NCBI RefSeq assembly: GCF_014203235.1
Contig: NZ_JACHIN010000016.1
Location: 124,001 to 188,000 of the forward strand
Direction of reading: 5' to 3'
Source of the DNA: Nonomuraea endophytica
GTDB taxonomy: Bacteria; Actinomycetota; Actinomycetes; Streptosporangiales; Streptosporangiaceae
DNA length: 64,000 nucleotides
Position numbers and translations under genes: made by a program. Below the pieces are notes generated by a model. The model was not told where the DNA came from, searched no databases, and saw only the letters and a program-made list of their open reading frames with translations. Below, piece by piece: positions 52,624 through 60,791 of this stretch; the stretch's first letter is position 1; every line of letters begins with the position of its first letter.

Positions 52624-52658
52624 TTGACATCGGCCTCCGGGGAGCCGGTGTGGCGTCA
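52624..52658. promoter_or_regulatory. TTGAC...GTCAA inverted element in divergent gap
   Basis: TTGACA on the plus strand starts at 52624, and TTGAC on the minus strand starts at 52658 and reads inward, so the two -35-like boxes face each other. The gap 52511-52744 separates the SAV_915-lysA and kdpF-like/kimA-like units. Good -10 boxes are not evident, so this is tentative. Confidence 0.3.
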
Positions 52659-52744
52659 ACAAGGCGAAGTAATCAAGGGGAATGTCGTGATGATCCCGTA
52701 AAGGGGGGTTGTGCGGCCCGCGCCGGGAAGGCTGCCATGAGCGC

Positions 52745-52834
52745 GTGAGTCTCGAAAACCTCGTGGGGCTGCTGATCGTGGTGGCCCTGCTCGCATACCT
52801 CCTCCTCGCCATCCGGCACCCGGGGAAGTTCTGA
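52745..52834 (+). CDS. KdpF-like peptide outside the kdp operon
   Basis: A 29-residue peptide starting at GTG 52745 with MSLENLVGLLIVV, one membrane helix, and the ending AIRHPGKF. The ENLVGL start and xxPxKF end are the KdpF signature, closer to it than the kdpF in the kdp operon itself. The TGA overlaps the ATG of the permease gene (TGATG), so the peptide is made together with that transporter and not with KdpABC. I infer a stabilising role in potassium uptake. Confidence 0.8.
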   Translation: MSLENLVGLLIVVALLAYLLLAIRHPGKF

Positions 52835-54711
52835 TGGCCGTCGACGAGTTGCCCAGGCACGTGGCCGCCGACGTGCCGGGGCCGACCATGGGGCCGTCAT
52901 CCCCCTTCTGGAGGGCTTCGATGTCCGCAGTTCAAGCCCCCGGTGACCGCCACAGGCTGAGCGTCATCGGTGGGCTGGCCGCGCTGTCGCTGGACGCGAT
53001 GGCGTCGGTCGCCTATGGTCCCGAGGCGATCGTGCTCGTCCTGGCCCTCGCCGGCGGCGCCGGCCTCGGGTTCACCATCCCGGTCACGCTGACCATCGCG
53101 GCGCTGCTGGCCGTGCTGACCTTCTCCTATCGGCAGGTCATCGCCGCCTTTCCCCAGGGCGGCGGTGCGTACGGCGTGGCCAAGGCCTACCTGGGCCGCC
53201 GGGCCGGCCTGGTGGCCGGGGCCTCGCTCATCATCGACTACGTGCTCAACGTGGCCGTCTCCGTGGCGGCCGGCGTCGCCGCGCTCACCTCGGCCTTCCC
53301 CGGGCTGCTGCCGTACACCGTGTGGCTGTGCCTGGGCGTGCTGGCGCTCATTACCGCGATCAACCTCAAGGGCATCGCCCACAGCGCCCGCGCGTTCATC
53401 GTGCCCACGGTGATCTACATCGGCTCGATCATGCTGGTGATCGTGGCCGGGCTGGTCCGCGGCGAGGCCGCCGTCGACCCCGGCCACACCGCCACGGGCC
53501 TGCAGACGGTCGGTCTGCTCCTGCTGCTGAAGGCGTTCGCCAACGGCTGCGCGTCGCTGACCGGCGTCGAGGCCATCGCCAACGCGGTGCCGTCCTTCAA
53601 GCAGCCCAGGGTCAAGCGGGCGCAGAACGCCGAGGTCGTGCTGGGCGGGCTGCTGGCCGTCATGCTGATCGGCATCGCGGCGCTGATCGAGAAGTTCTCG
53701 ATCGCCCCGGTCGAGGGCGTGACCGTGCTGGCGCAGGTCACGCAGGCGGCGCTGGGCGACGGGTGGCTGTTCTACCTGGTGCAGTTCTCCACGGTCGTGC
53801 TGCTCGCGCTGGCCGCCAACACCTCCTTCGGCGGCCTGCCCGTGCTGGCCCAGCTGCTGGCCGCCGACAACAACCTGCCGCACCTGTTCGCGCTGCGCGC
53901 CGACCGGCACGTCCACCGGTACGGCATCGCCTTCCTCACCGTCACCAGCGCCGTCCTGCTGGTCGCCGCCCAGGGCGACATGAACCTGCTGGTGCCCCTG
54001 TTCGCCATCGGCGTCTTCGTCGGCTTCACGCTCTCCCAGACCGGCATGGTCCGCCACTGGCTGGCCGAGCGGCCGTCGGGCTGGCAGTGGCGGGTGGCGC
54101 TGAACGGTTTCGGCGCCCTGCTGACGTTCGTGGCCGCGATCGTGGTGACGGTCTCGAAGTTCACCGAGGGCGGCTGGCTCATCGTGGTCGCGCTGCCGCT
54201 GATGGTGGCGGCGATGACGTGGGTCAACCGCTCGTACACGCGGATCGGCGAGCGCCTCGAACTCGGCCGCACGCCCGCCCCGCCGCGCCCGCGCCGCTCA
54301 CTGGTCGTGGTGCCGGTCCACGCGGTCAACCGGCTCAGCCGCGACGCGCTGGCCGCCGCCCTCTCGCTCGGCGACCGCGTGGTGGCCGTCAACATCGCCC
54401 ACCCCGAGGACGAGGGCGCCGCCCGCCGCTTCGTCGCCGACTGGGAGCTCTGGCACCCGGACGTCGAGCTGGTCCAGCTCTTCGACGCCCGGCGCCGCCT
54501 CGACGACCCGCTGGTCACCTACCTCAAGCAGGTGCCGGAGGCGCACGTGTTCGTGCTGATCGCCGAGGTGGAGCCTGAGCACGCCTGGCAGCGGCTGCTG
54601 CAGAACCAGCGCGGTGCCGTCCTGGCCAGGGCGCTGCGCAAACGCACCGACGCGGTGGTGTGCAGGATGCGCTTCCGCCTGACCGAGCCGGTCGAGGGCC
54701 AGTACGTCTAG
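52834..54711 (+). CDS. APC-superfamily permease, KimA/KUP-type potassium importer candidate
   Basis: A 625-residue transporter with 12 membrane helices (residues 45-460) and a cytosolic C-terminal domain (490-620, RRSLVVVPVHAVNRLSRDALAAALSLGDRVVAVNI...) of universal-stress-like fold. The start LSLDAMASVAYGPEAIVLVL is shared with KimA-type potassium:proton symporters, which are often annotated as amino acid permeases and are controlled by c-di-AMP at the C-terminal domain. A KdpF-like peptide coupled to its start supports potassium as substrate. An inner start at 52921 is possible. Its stop shares CTAG with the convergent gene's stop. Confidence 0.8.
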   Translation: MAVDELPRHVAADVPGPTMGPSSPFWRASMSAVQAPGDRHRLSVIGGLAALSLDAMASVAYGPEAIVLVLALAGGAGLGFTIPVTLTIAALLAVLTFSYRQVIAAFPQGGGAYGVAKAYLGRRAGLVAGASLIIDYVLNVAVSVAAGVAALTSAFPGLLPYTVWLCLGVLALITAINLKGIAHSARAFIVPTVIYIGSIMLVIVAGLVRGEAAVDPGHTATGLQTVGLLLLLKAFANGCASLTGVEAIANAVPSFKQPRVKRAQNAEVVLGGLLAVMLIGIAALIEKFSIAPVEGVTVLAQVTQAALGDGWLFYLVQFSTVVLLALAANTSFGGLPVLAQLLAADNNLPHLFALRADRHVHRYGIAFLTVTSAVLLVAAQGDMNLLVPLFAIGVFVGFTLSQTGMVRHWLAERPSGWQWRVALNGFGALLTFVAAIVVTVSKFTEGGWLIVVALPLMVAAMTWVNRSYTRIGERLELGRTPAPPRPRRSLVVVPVHAVNRLSRDALAAALSLGDRVVAVNIAHPEDEGAARRFVADWELWHPDVELVQLFDARRRLDDPLVTYLKQVPEAHVFVLIAEVEPEHAWQRLLQNQRGAVLARALRKRTDAVVCRMRFRLTEPVEGQYV

Positions 54712-55799
54712 CCGAAGAACGCGCGGAGGTCGGAGATGAGCAGGTCCGGCTGCTCCAGCGCCAGGTACGCGCCGCCGCGGTCGAACTCGGTCCACCGGGT
54801 CACGTTCGTCTCCTGCTCGGCCAGGCTGCGTACGGTCACGTCGCTGGCCGCCACCGCGAAGGCGGTCGGCACCGTGACCGGCGCCTTCGGGCCCCAGGCG
54901 TTCGGGTCCTCGGAGACGTCGCGGTAGCTCTGCGAGATCGAGCCCTGAGTGCCGGTGAACCATTGGGTGCTGACCTCGGTCAGGATGCGGTCGCGGGAGA
55001 AGGCGTCCTCGGGCAGTTCGGCGCTGCCGTCGGTCCACTCCTTGAACTTCTCCACGATCCACGCGGCCTGGCCGACCGGTGAGTCGTGCAGGCCGTGCGA
55101 GATGGTCTGCGGCCGGGTGGTCATGATGATGTTGAAGCCCATCCCGTCCTGCATGAAGTGCTGGATGAGGCCCAGTCGCCGCTGCTCGTCCTCGTTCAGC
55201 TCGGGCAGTTCCCCGGCCGGGATCGTGACGTAGGCGTTGACGTGGATCCCGGCCAGCCGCTCGGGCACCTGGCGGCCGAGCTCCATGGACAGGTTGGCGC
55301 CGCCGCCTCCGCCGTGGGCGCCGTAGCGCTTGTAGCCGAGGCTCGCCATCAGCTCCGCGAACACCCCGGCCGTGCGCGGGACCGTCCAGCCGGTGCTGGC
55401 GACGGGCGTGGAGAAGCCGAAGCCCGGCATGGTCGGCGCGACGATGTGGAAGTCGCGCGAGAGCGGGGTGAGGACGTCCAGCAGGCCGATGACGCCGCCG
55501 GGGTTGTCGTGCAGGAGCAGCAGCGGCAGCGCGTCCTCGCGCTCGGCGCGGATGTGCCGGAAGTGCACCGTCTGGCCGCTGATCTCGGTCCGGTACTGCG
55601 GCCACTGGTTGAGCTCGGCCTCGGCCTTGCGCCAGTCGAAGTCGTTGGCCCAGTAGTCGGCCAGGCCCTTGAGGTAGTCGACGGGTACGCCGCGTGCCCA
55701 GCCGGCGCCGGGCAGCTCGGGGGACCAGCGCGTGCGAAGCAGTCGTTCGCGCAGGTCATCAAGGTCTTCTTGCGGGATGTCGATCCGGAAAGGCGTCAT
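54708..55799 (-). CDS. Epoxide hydrolase-like alpha/beta protein lacking catalytic residues
   Basis: A 363-residue protein with the N-terminal EHN lid (FRIDIPQEDLDDLRERLLRTRWSPELPGAGW...) and an alpha/beta-hydrolase core. Family enzymes have HGWPG, a nucleophile Asp in GGDWG, and a His in GGHFAxxExP. Here these read HDNPGG, AHGGGGGANL and RGGAYLALEQP, so nucleophile and His are both replaced (Gly and Ala) in an otherwise intact gene. It is probably a binding or sensor protein, or it uses other chemistry. It is divergent from the LAL regulator across 34 bases, which may control it. Confidence 0.85.
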   Translation of the reverse strand: MTPFRIDIPQEDLDDLRERLLRTRWSPELPGAGWARGVPVDYLKGLADYWANDFDWRKAEAELNQWPQYRTEISGQTVHFRHIRAEREDALPLLLLHDNPGGVIGLLDVLTPLSRDFHIVAPTMPGFGFSTPVASTGWTVPRTAGVFAELMASLGYKRYGAHGGGGGANLSMELGRQVPERLAGIHVNAYVTIPAGELPELNEDEQRRLGLIQHFMQDGMGFNIIMTTRPQTISHGLHDSPVGQAAWIVEKFKEWTDGSAELPEDAFSRDRILTEVSTQWFTGTQGSISQSYRDVSEDPNAWGPKAPVTVPTAFAVAASDVTVRSLAEQETNVTRWTEFDRGGAYLALEQPDLLISDLRAFFG

Positions 55800-55833
55800 G
55801 CCGCGACAGTAGTACTCGGGCGAAATGTGGTGA

Positions 55834-58491
55834 ATGAGTCATCTCATAGGTAATAGGCTGCGACACGTGCTGTGGGGGCGCGACGGCGAGCAGGCCGCGT
55901 TGAGCCAGTTGCTGTCAGACGCCCGCGAGGGCGCCGGCGGCGCTCTGGTGCTGCGCGGCGACCCCGGCATCGGCAAGACCTCACTCCTCGACCACGCCGC
56001 CTCCGTCGCCGGGCCGATGCGGGTGCTGCGCGGCGCGGGTGTCGAGGCCGAGGCCGAACTGCCCTACGCAGGGTTGCACCTGCTGTTGCAGCCCGTGCTC
56101 GGGCACCTGCCGTACCTGCCGCCGCCGCAGGCCGACGCGCTGCGCGGCGCCTTCGGCCTCGGTCCGGCCGCCGCCGACCGCTTCCTCGTCGGGCTCGGCG
56201 TGCTGTCCCTGCTGTCGGAACTGGCCGCGGACGGCGGCCTGCTCTGCCTGGTCGACGACGCCCACTGGCTCGACCACGCCTCCGCCGACGCGCTGCTCGT
56301 GGCCGCCAGGCGGCTGGACGCCGACGGCGTCATCCTCCTGTTCGCCGCCCGCGAGCCCGGCTTCCCCGCGCCCGGACTGCCCGAGGTCCGGCTCGGCGCC
56401 CTACTGCCCGCCGACGCCGCCGGGCTGCTCGACGCCACCGCCGGCCACCTGCCGTCCGAGCTGCGCCATCGTGTGCTCGCCGAAGCGGGCGGCAACCCGC
56501 TGGCCCTCGTCGAGCTGCCCAAGTCGCTCGGCCTGCACCCGCTGACCGGGCGGCTGCAGGAGGCGTTCCAGCACCGGGCCGGCGCGCTGCCCGCCGCCGC
56601 CAGGACGCTGCTGACCGTCGCCGCCCTCGACGGCACCGGCCAGCTCGACGTCGTGCTGGCCGCCGGGCGCGAACTGGGCGGCACCGCCGCCGACCTGGCG
56701 GCGATCAGGGAGAGCGGGCTGGTCACGATCGAGGGGCGCCGCCTGGGGTTCCGGCATCCGCTCGTGCGGGCCGCCGTTCAGGGCGCCGCCGGTGACGAGG
56801 TACGGCTGGCCGTACACGCTGCCCTGGCCGGAGCCCTGACCGACCCGCGCGACGCCGACCGGCGGGCCTGGCACCAGGCGGCCGCCGCGACCGCGCCCGA
56901 CCAGAAGCTCGCCGACGAGCTGGAAGGCACGGCCAAGCGCGCGGCCGAGCGCGGCGGCGGAGCGGCCGCCTCCGCCGCCTACCAGCGAGCCGCCGAGCTC
57001 AGCGCCGACGCGCACGACCGCGCCAGGCGGCTCACGCTCGCCGCCGAGGCGGCCGAGTACGGCGGGCGATTCGACCACGCCCGCGCCATCGCCGAGCACG
57101 CCACCGGCGCCTACGCCGACCCGGAGCTGGCCGCCCGCCTGATCCGGGTGCGCGCCTGCGCCGACTACGGCATGGGACTGCTGCCGAGCGCCCACGCGCA
57201 GCTGTCGATCGGCATCGACCGCCTCGCCGACGACGATCCGCAGGCGGCGGCCTGGCTGCTGCTCGACGCCTCCTCGCTGGTCTGGCTCGACGGTGACCGC
57301 GACATGGCCGCCAGGACCGACCGGCAGCTCGCCGGCCTGCGGCTGCCGGATGACGACCCAGTGACGCCTGTTTACCTGCTGTGCCGGTGGTTCGCCGCGC
57401 TCGCGCTGCGCCGTCCCCCTGAAGGGCTGCCGCCGCTGCCCGAGGTGGTGGCGGCCGCGCGCGAGCTGGCCGAGCTCGACCGGCGCGGCCTGCTGCTGGT
57501 CGGCGCGCTCGGCCTGGCCCAGCCGGATCGGCAGACCCACGACCTGGCCACCAGGGCCACCGCCCAGGCCAGGGAGGAGAGCCGGGTCGGCCTGCTGCCG
57601 CAGTCCCTGACGTACCTCGCCGGCACCCAGCTCGCGCTCGGCTGGCACGCCGACGCCCGCGCGCACGCCGGCGAGGCGGTGCGGATCGCCCGCGACACCG
57701 CCCAGCCGCAGTGGGCGACGCAGGCCGGTGCGCTGCTGGCCTACCTGGGCGCGATCGAGGGCGACGAGAGCGCGTGCGCGGGCTTCGGCGAGGCGCGGGC
57801 GCTGCTGGACCTCGGTCTCGGCCGCGCCGAGGCGGCCCTGCTCGTCTTCGAGGACCTCCTGTACGGCAGGGCCCGCAACCAGATCTCCGCCATGCGCGTC
57901 GTCCCCGACCTGGTGGAGGCGGCGGTGCGCTGCGGCCGGCCGACCCGGGCGGTCGAGCCGCTGGCCAGGTTCGCCGAGTGGACGGCCATCCTCGACCAGC
58001 CGTGGGCGCACGCGCTCGCCGCCCGCTGCCGCGCCCTGGTCGAGCCGGCGGAGGAGCACTTCACGACCGCGCTCAAGCTGCGCACCCGCCCGTTCGAGCA
58101 GGCGCGCACCCAGTTGCTCTACGGCGAGTGGCTGCGGCGGGCCCGCCGCCGGGTGGACGCCCGCCCGCCGCTGACCTCGGCGCTGCAGACCTTCGAGCGG
58201 CTCGGCGCCCACCCGTGGTCGGCGCGGGCCAGGGCCGAGCTCGACGCGGCCGGATGGACCACCTCGCGCTCCGGCGCGCGCGACCCGCTGGCCGCGCTCA
58301 CTCCGCAGGAGCGGCAGATCGTGCAGCTCGCGGCGCAGGGGCTGGCCAACAGGGACATCGCCGCCCGGCTCTTCCTCAGCCCGCGGACCGTGGGCCAGCA
58401 CCTCTACAAGGCCTTCCCCAAGCTGGGCGTGAGCTCGCGCACCGAACTGGCCGCGCTGTCGGAGTTCAGTCCTGCCAGGGACGCACCCTGA
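55834..58491 (+). CDS. LuxR-family regulator with AAA ATPase (LAL type)
   Basis: An 885-residue MalT-like regulator. P-loop GDPGIGKTS at 42-50 and Walker B LCLVDDAHWLD near 140 mark the ATPase; a long helical, TPR-like middle (300-800) follows; the C-terminal LuxR helix-turn-helix reads LTPQERQIVQLAAQGLANRDIAARLFLSPRTVGQHLYKAFPKLGV. Such proteins activate secondary metabolism or catabolic genes. No Shine-Dalgarno is evident at ATG 55834; GTG at 55867 is an alternative. Its end overlaps the convergent nucleosidase gene by 26 bases. Confidence 0.9.
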   Translation: MSHLIGNRLRHVLWGRDGEQAALSQLLSDAREGAGGALVLRGDPGIGKTSLLDHAASVAGPMRVLRGAGVEAEAELPYAGLHLLLQPVLGHLPYLPPPQADALRGAFGLGPAAADRFLVGLGVLSLLSELAADGGLLCLVDDAHWLDHASADALLVAARRLDADGVILLFAAREPGFPAPGLPEVRLGALLPADAAGLLDATAGHLPSELRHRVLAEAGGNPLALVELPKSLGLHPLTGRLQEAFQHRAGALPAAARTLLTVAALDGTGQLDVVLAAGRELGGTAADLAAIRESGLVTIEGRRLGFRHPLVRAAVQGAAGDEVRLAVHAALAGALTDPRDADRRAWHQAAAATAPDQKLADELEGTAKRAAERGGGAAASAAYQRAAELSADAHDRARRLTLAAEAAEYGGRFDHARAIAEHATGAYADPELAARLIRVRACADYGMGLLPSAHAQLSIGIDRLADDDPQAAAWLLLDASSLVWLDGDRDMAARTDRQLAGLRLPDDDPVTPVYLLCRWFAALALRRPPEGLPPLPEVVAAARELAELDRRGLLLVGALGLAQPDRQTHDLATRATAQAREESRVGLLPQSLTYLAGTQLALGWHADARAHAGEAVRIARDTAQPQWATQAGALLAYLGAIEGDESACAGFGEARALLDLGLGRAEAALLVFEDLLYGRARNQISAMRVVPDLVEAAVRCGRPTRAVEPLARFAEWTAILDQPWAHALAARCRALVEPAEEHFTTALKLRTRPFEQARTQLLYGEWLRRARRRVDARPPLTSALQTFERLGAHPWSARARAELDAAGWTTSRSGARDPLAALTPQERQIVQLAAQGLANRDIAARLFLSPRTVGQHLYKAFPKLGVSSRTELAALSEFSPARDAP

Positions 58492-60160
58492 CCCAGCCGG
58501 CCGCGTCGCCGGTGGCCAGCAGCCCGTCCGGGCTCATGACCAGGCGCCGGTACCCGCCGCCGCCGGGCAGGAACGGCGCGTCGTCGCGGCTGTTGACGTC
58601 GAGCTGGAGCACCCGGCCCTTGCTCATGTGCAGCAGCCGCCCGCGCGGGGTGCACACCAGGCTCATCGCCTCGGGGAAGAACTGGCTCCACAGGTCACCG
58701 CCGCCGGACCTCGGCATGATCGGCACGCCGCGCTCGACGTCGAAGACGCCTGCCCAGCGCGCGGTCATGCCGCCGAGCAGGGTGCCGTCGGGGGACAGCG
58801 CGATCTGCAGGGCCATGCCGGCCGCCTGGTGCAGCTCGATCGGCGGCCCGGTCGGCACCGGGTCCTGGCCGGGCCTCAGCCGGTAGACCTGGACGTGCCT
58901 GCCGCCGCTGACCAGGCCCTTCGCGACGGCCAGCGTGCTCTCGTCGGCCGAGATCGAGGCGGCCACGGCGGTGAAGGAGAGCAGGTCGGCGCCGGTCGCC
59001 GTCGAGCGGAGGCGGAAGATCGTGGCCCAGGACAGCAGCGCGTAGGAGGCGGTGCTGGCGAAGTAGAGCTCTCCGGGGTAGGTGACGCTGCCCAGCTCGA
59101 CCGGTGGGTGGTCCGGCTCGTCCGGTTGCAGGGCGCGTAACCGGTAGCCGTCGCGGACCACGACCGGGCCGCCGCCGGGGGAGGCGGCCACGCGCACGCC
59201 GTAGCGCGGCGGCATCCAGGTGGCGGTGTGGATCGGGGGCAGTTCCTCGCCGTCGTCGAGCCGCCAGCGGCGGATCGGGCCGCTCAGCGCGGCGGCCAGC
59301 AGCGTACGGCCGGGGCCGAAGCACAGGCTGGTGACCGAGCCGGCGAGCCTGGCGGCCAGGATCTCCCCGCCGGGGTGGCCGGGCACCGGCTTGGCCTTCT
59401 TGACCTTCTTGAGCGTGGCGGCGTAGGCGGCGATGAGGGCGACGGCGAAGGCGGCGGCGTTGGCGGCGGCGCGCTCCTGCGAGCCGCCCGCGTCGGCCGC
59501 CTGCTTGTGCTCGTCGGCGCGGTCGCTGATGCCCCGGATGGCCAGCGCGTTGGTCTCGCGCAGGTGCGCGCCGATGGCCACGCCCGCGCCCTCCATCTCG
59601 ATGGCCACGGCGTCCTCGAAGCGCTCGTCCAGCATGGCGGCGAGCGGGCCGCGCCTGCTGGTCAGCAGCGTGTCGCCGGAGGCGATCGGCTTGTGATGCA
59701 CCTTCGGCGGCTCGTCCGGCCAGTCGACGTCGAGGTCGTAGGTGAGCATGAGGAGCCGGTGCGCCGCGTCCCACGTACGCGGCCGGGACTTGAACGTCTC
59801 TGCCGTCTCCTTGCCGCCGGAGTAGCAGTGCACACGCTTGGCCACCACGACGTCGCCGAGCCCGACGCTGTCCTTGAGCGCCCCGGCCACGCCCACCAGC
59901 AGCACGGCGGCGGGCCGGAACGTCTCGATCGCCCGCTCGGTGATGACCGCCGCCTCCTTGGTGCCCTCACCGGTGATCCCGAGCACCACTTTGGTACGCA
60001 CGCCCGGCAGCTCCCCGACGCTGAACACCGTGCCCGACGGGTGCACGCGGCGTTCCACGTCGCGCATCAGGCGGCGGACCGCGTCGGCCTCCAGGGGCAG
60101 CGCCGTCAGCACGACCACCAGGTCGCGCGGGGACCCGTCCTCGCCCTGCCACCACGTCAT
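58466..60160 (-). CDS. Nucleosidase/phosphorylase domain fused to beta-propeller-like domain
   Basis: A 564-residue protein. Residues about 12-255 form a purine-nucleoside-phosphorylase/MTAN fold: VVLTALPLEADAV (position of the MTAN acid Glu), LLVGVAGAL, IASGDTLLTS, IEMEGAGVA near 178 (nucleoside ribose contact) and the purine-side Asp in GISDRAD. After a basic linker (KKVKKAKPVPG), residues 270-564 hold repeated strand blocks with LCFGPGRTLLAAAL, ISADESTLAVA, IALSPDGTLLG and LVMSPDGLLATGD, a WD40/beta-propeller pattern. Active residues look intact. ATG at 60160 follows GGAGG; GTG 60187 falls within the operator. This family is used as nucleotide-destroying effectors in some immune systems; here the role is inferred. 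Confidence 0.85.
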   Translation of the reverse strand: MTWWQGEDGSPRDLVVVLTALPLEADAVRRLMRDVERRVHPSGTVFSVGELPGVRTKVVLGITGEGTKEAAVITERAIETFRPAAVLLVGVAGALKDSVGLGDVVVAKRVHCYSGGKETAETFKSRPRTWDAAHRLLMLTYDLDVDWPDEPPKVHHKPIASGDTLLTSRRGPLAAMLDERFEDAVAIEMEGAGVAIGAHLRETNALAIRGISDRADEHKQAADAGGSQERAAANAAAFAVALIAAYAATLKKVKKAKPVPGHPGGEILAARLAGSVTSLCFGPGRTLLAAALSGPIRRWRLDDGEELPPIHTATWMPPRYGVRVAASPGGGPVVVRDGYRLRALQPDEPDHPPVELGSVTYPGELYFASTASYALLSWATIFRLRSTATGADLLSFTAVAASISADESTLAVAKGLVSGGRHVQVYRLRPGQDPVPTGPPIELHQAAGMALQIALSPDGTLLGGMTARWAGVFDVERGVPIMPRSGGGDLWSQFFPEAMSLVCTPRGRLLHMSKGRVLQLDVNSRDDAPFLPGGGGYRRLVMSPDGLLATGDAAGWVRVRPWQD

Positions 60161-60179
60161 CGGCTCACCCTCCACCTTA

Positions 60180-60196
60180 AAGGTCACCTTGACCTT
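60180..60196. promoter_or_regulatory. Operator O1: AAGGTCA-CCT-TGACCTT palindrome
   Basis: A perfect 7-bp inverted repeat with 3-base centre between the divergent nucleosidase and membrane-protein genes. The 15-base core is identical to operator O3 at 63402-63416 beside the Nudix regulator gene. It covers the -35 box of the rightward promoter. Confidence 0.8.
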
Positions 60197-60218
60197 ATCG
60201 TACGGCAGTCTTTATAGT
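60189..60218 (+). promoter_or_regulatory. Promoter for the membrane protein-nucleosidase pair
   Basis: TTGACC at 60189-60194, 18-base spacer, TATAGT at 60213-60218, followed by GGGAGGGAGG and ATG at 60249. Operators O1 and O2 overlap its -35 and -10/+1, which predicts repression. Confidence 0.7.
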
Positions 60219-60230
60219 CGAACTGACCTA
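60215..60230. promoter_or_regulatory. Operator O2: degenerate AGGTCA-N3 inverted repeat
   Basis: Read on the minus strand, TAGGTCA-GTT-CGACTA matches the AGGTCA-N3-YGACCT pattern with one changed half-site. It overlaps the -10 box and probable start of the rightward promoter. Confidence 0.55.
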
Positions 60231-60248
60231 AAACGGGAGGGAGGCTGC

Positions 60249-60776
60249 ATGCGGGACGACTCGGGCCTGCTGCTCCTGGAGTACGAGCACCTCAAAGAAG
60301 AGCAGCGGCTGCGCATCTCCACCCGCGACAACCTCGTCTACACCTCGCTCGGCGCGTTCGCCCTGGTGATCGCGGGGGCCATCGAGACGGGCGCGTCCGC
60401 CATGCTCACCCTGCTCCCGCCGGTCTGCATGATCCTCGGCTGGACCTATCTCATCAACGACGACCGCATCACCGCCATCGGACGGCACATCCAGCACGCG
60501 ATCACGCCCGAGCTGGTGCGGCTCGGCCACCCGGCCGACGGCGTATTCACCTGGGAACACCGCCACCGCGTCGACGCGCGCCGGGGGCAACGCAAGATCC
60601 TCCAGCTCGCCGTGGACCTCACGCTGTTCTGCCTCACCGCCTTCATAGCACTCTCGGCGGCCTGGATGAACGCCCCGCACTCCGCCGGCCTCATGATGCT
60701 CATCGCGGTCGAGGGGAGCGGAACCCTCGTCCTGGCCGCGCATTTCATCCGAAACACCATGAGTGGGCAAGTCTGA
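60249..60776 (+). CDS. Four-helix membrane protein of the nucleosidase locus
   Basis: A 175-residue protein. A charged amphipathic N-terminus (LLLLEYEHLKEEQRLRISTRDNL) precedes two membrane helices (about 30-70, SLGAFALVIAGAIETGA and LLPPVCMILGWTYLI), a basic cytosolic loop (EHRHRVDARRGQRK), and two more helices (118-170, QLAVDLTLFCLTAFIALSAAW and LMMLIAVEGSGTLVLAAHF). I know no named family; the architecture resembles small membrane effectors found beside nucleotide-signalling genes. GGGAGGGAGG precedes ATG 60249. The next gene starts 16 bases after its stop, so they form an operon. Confidence 0.75.
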   Translation: MRDDSGLLLLEYEHLKEEQRLRISTRDNLVYTSLGAFALVIAGAIETGASAMLTLLPPVCMILGWTYLINDDRITAIGRHIQHAITPELVRLGHPADGVFTWEHRHRVDARRGQRKILQLAVDLTLFCLTAFIALSAAWMNAPHSAGLMMLIAVEGSGTLVLAAHFIRNTMSGQV

Positions 60777-60791
60777 TGCCTACGATCGACC

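Noticed and set aside
52511..52744. c-di-AMP riboswitch upstream of the KimA-like permease
   Set aside because: No recognisable ydaO core; the gap shows only facing TTGAC boxes.
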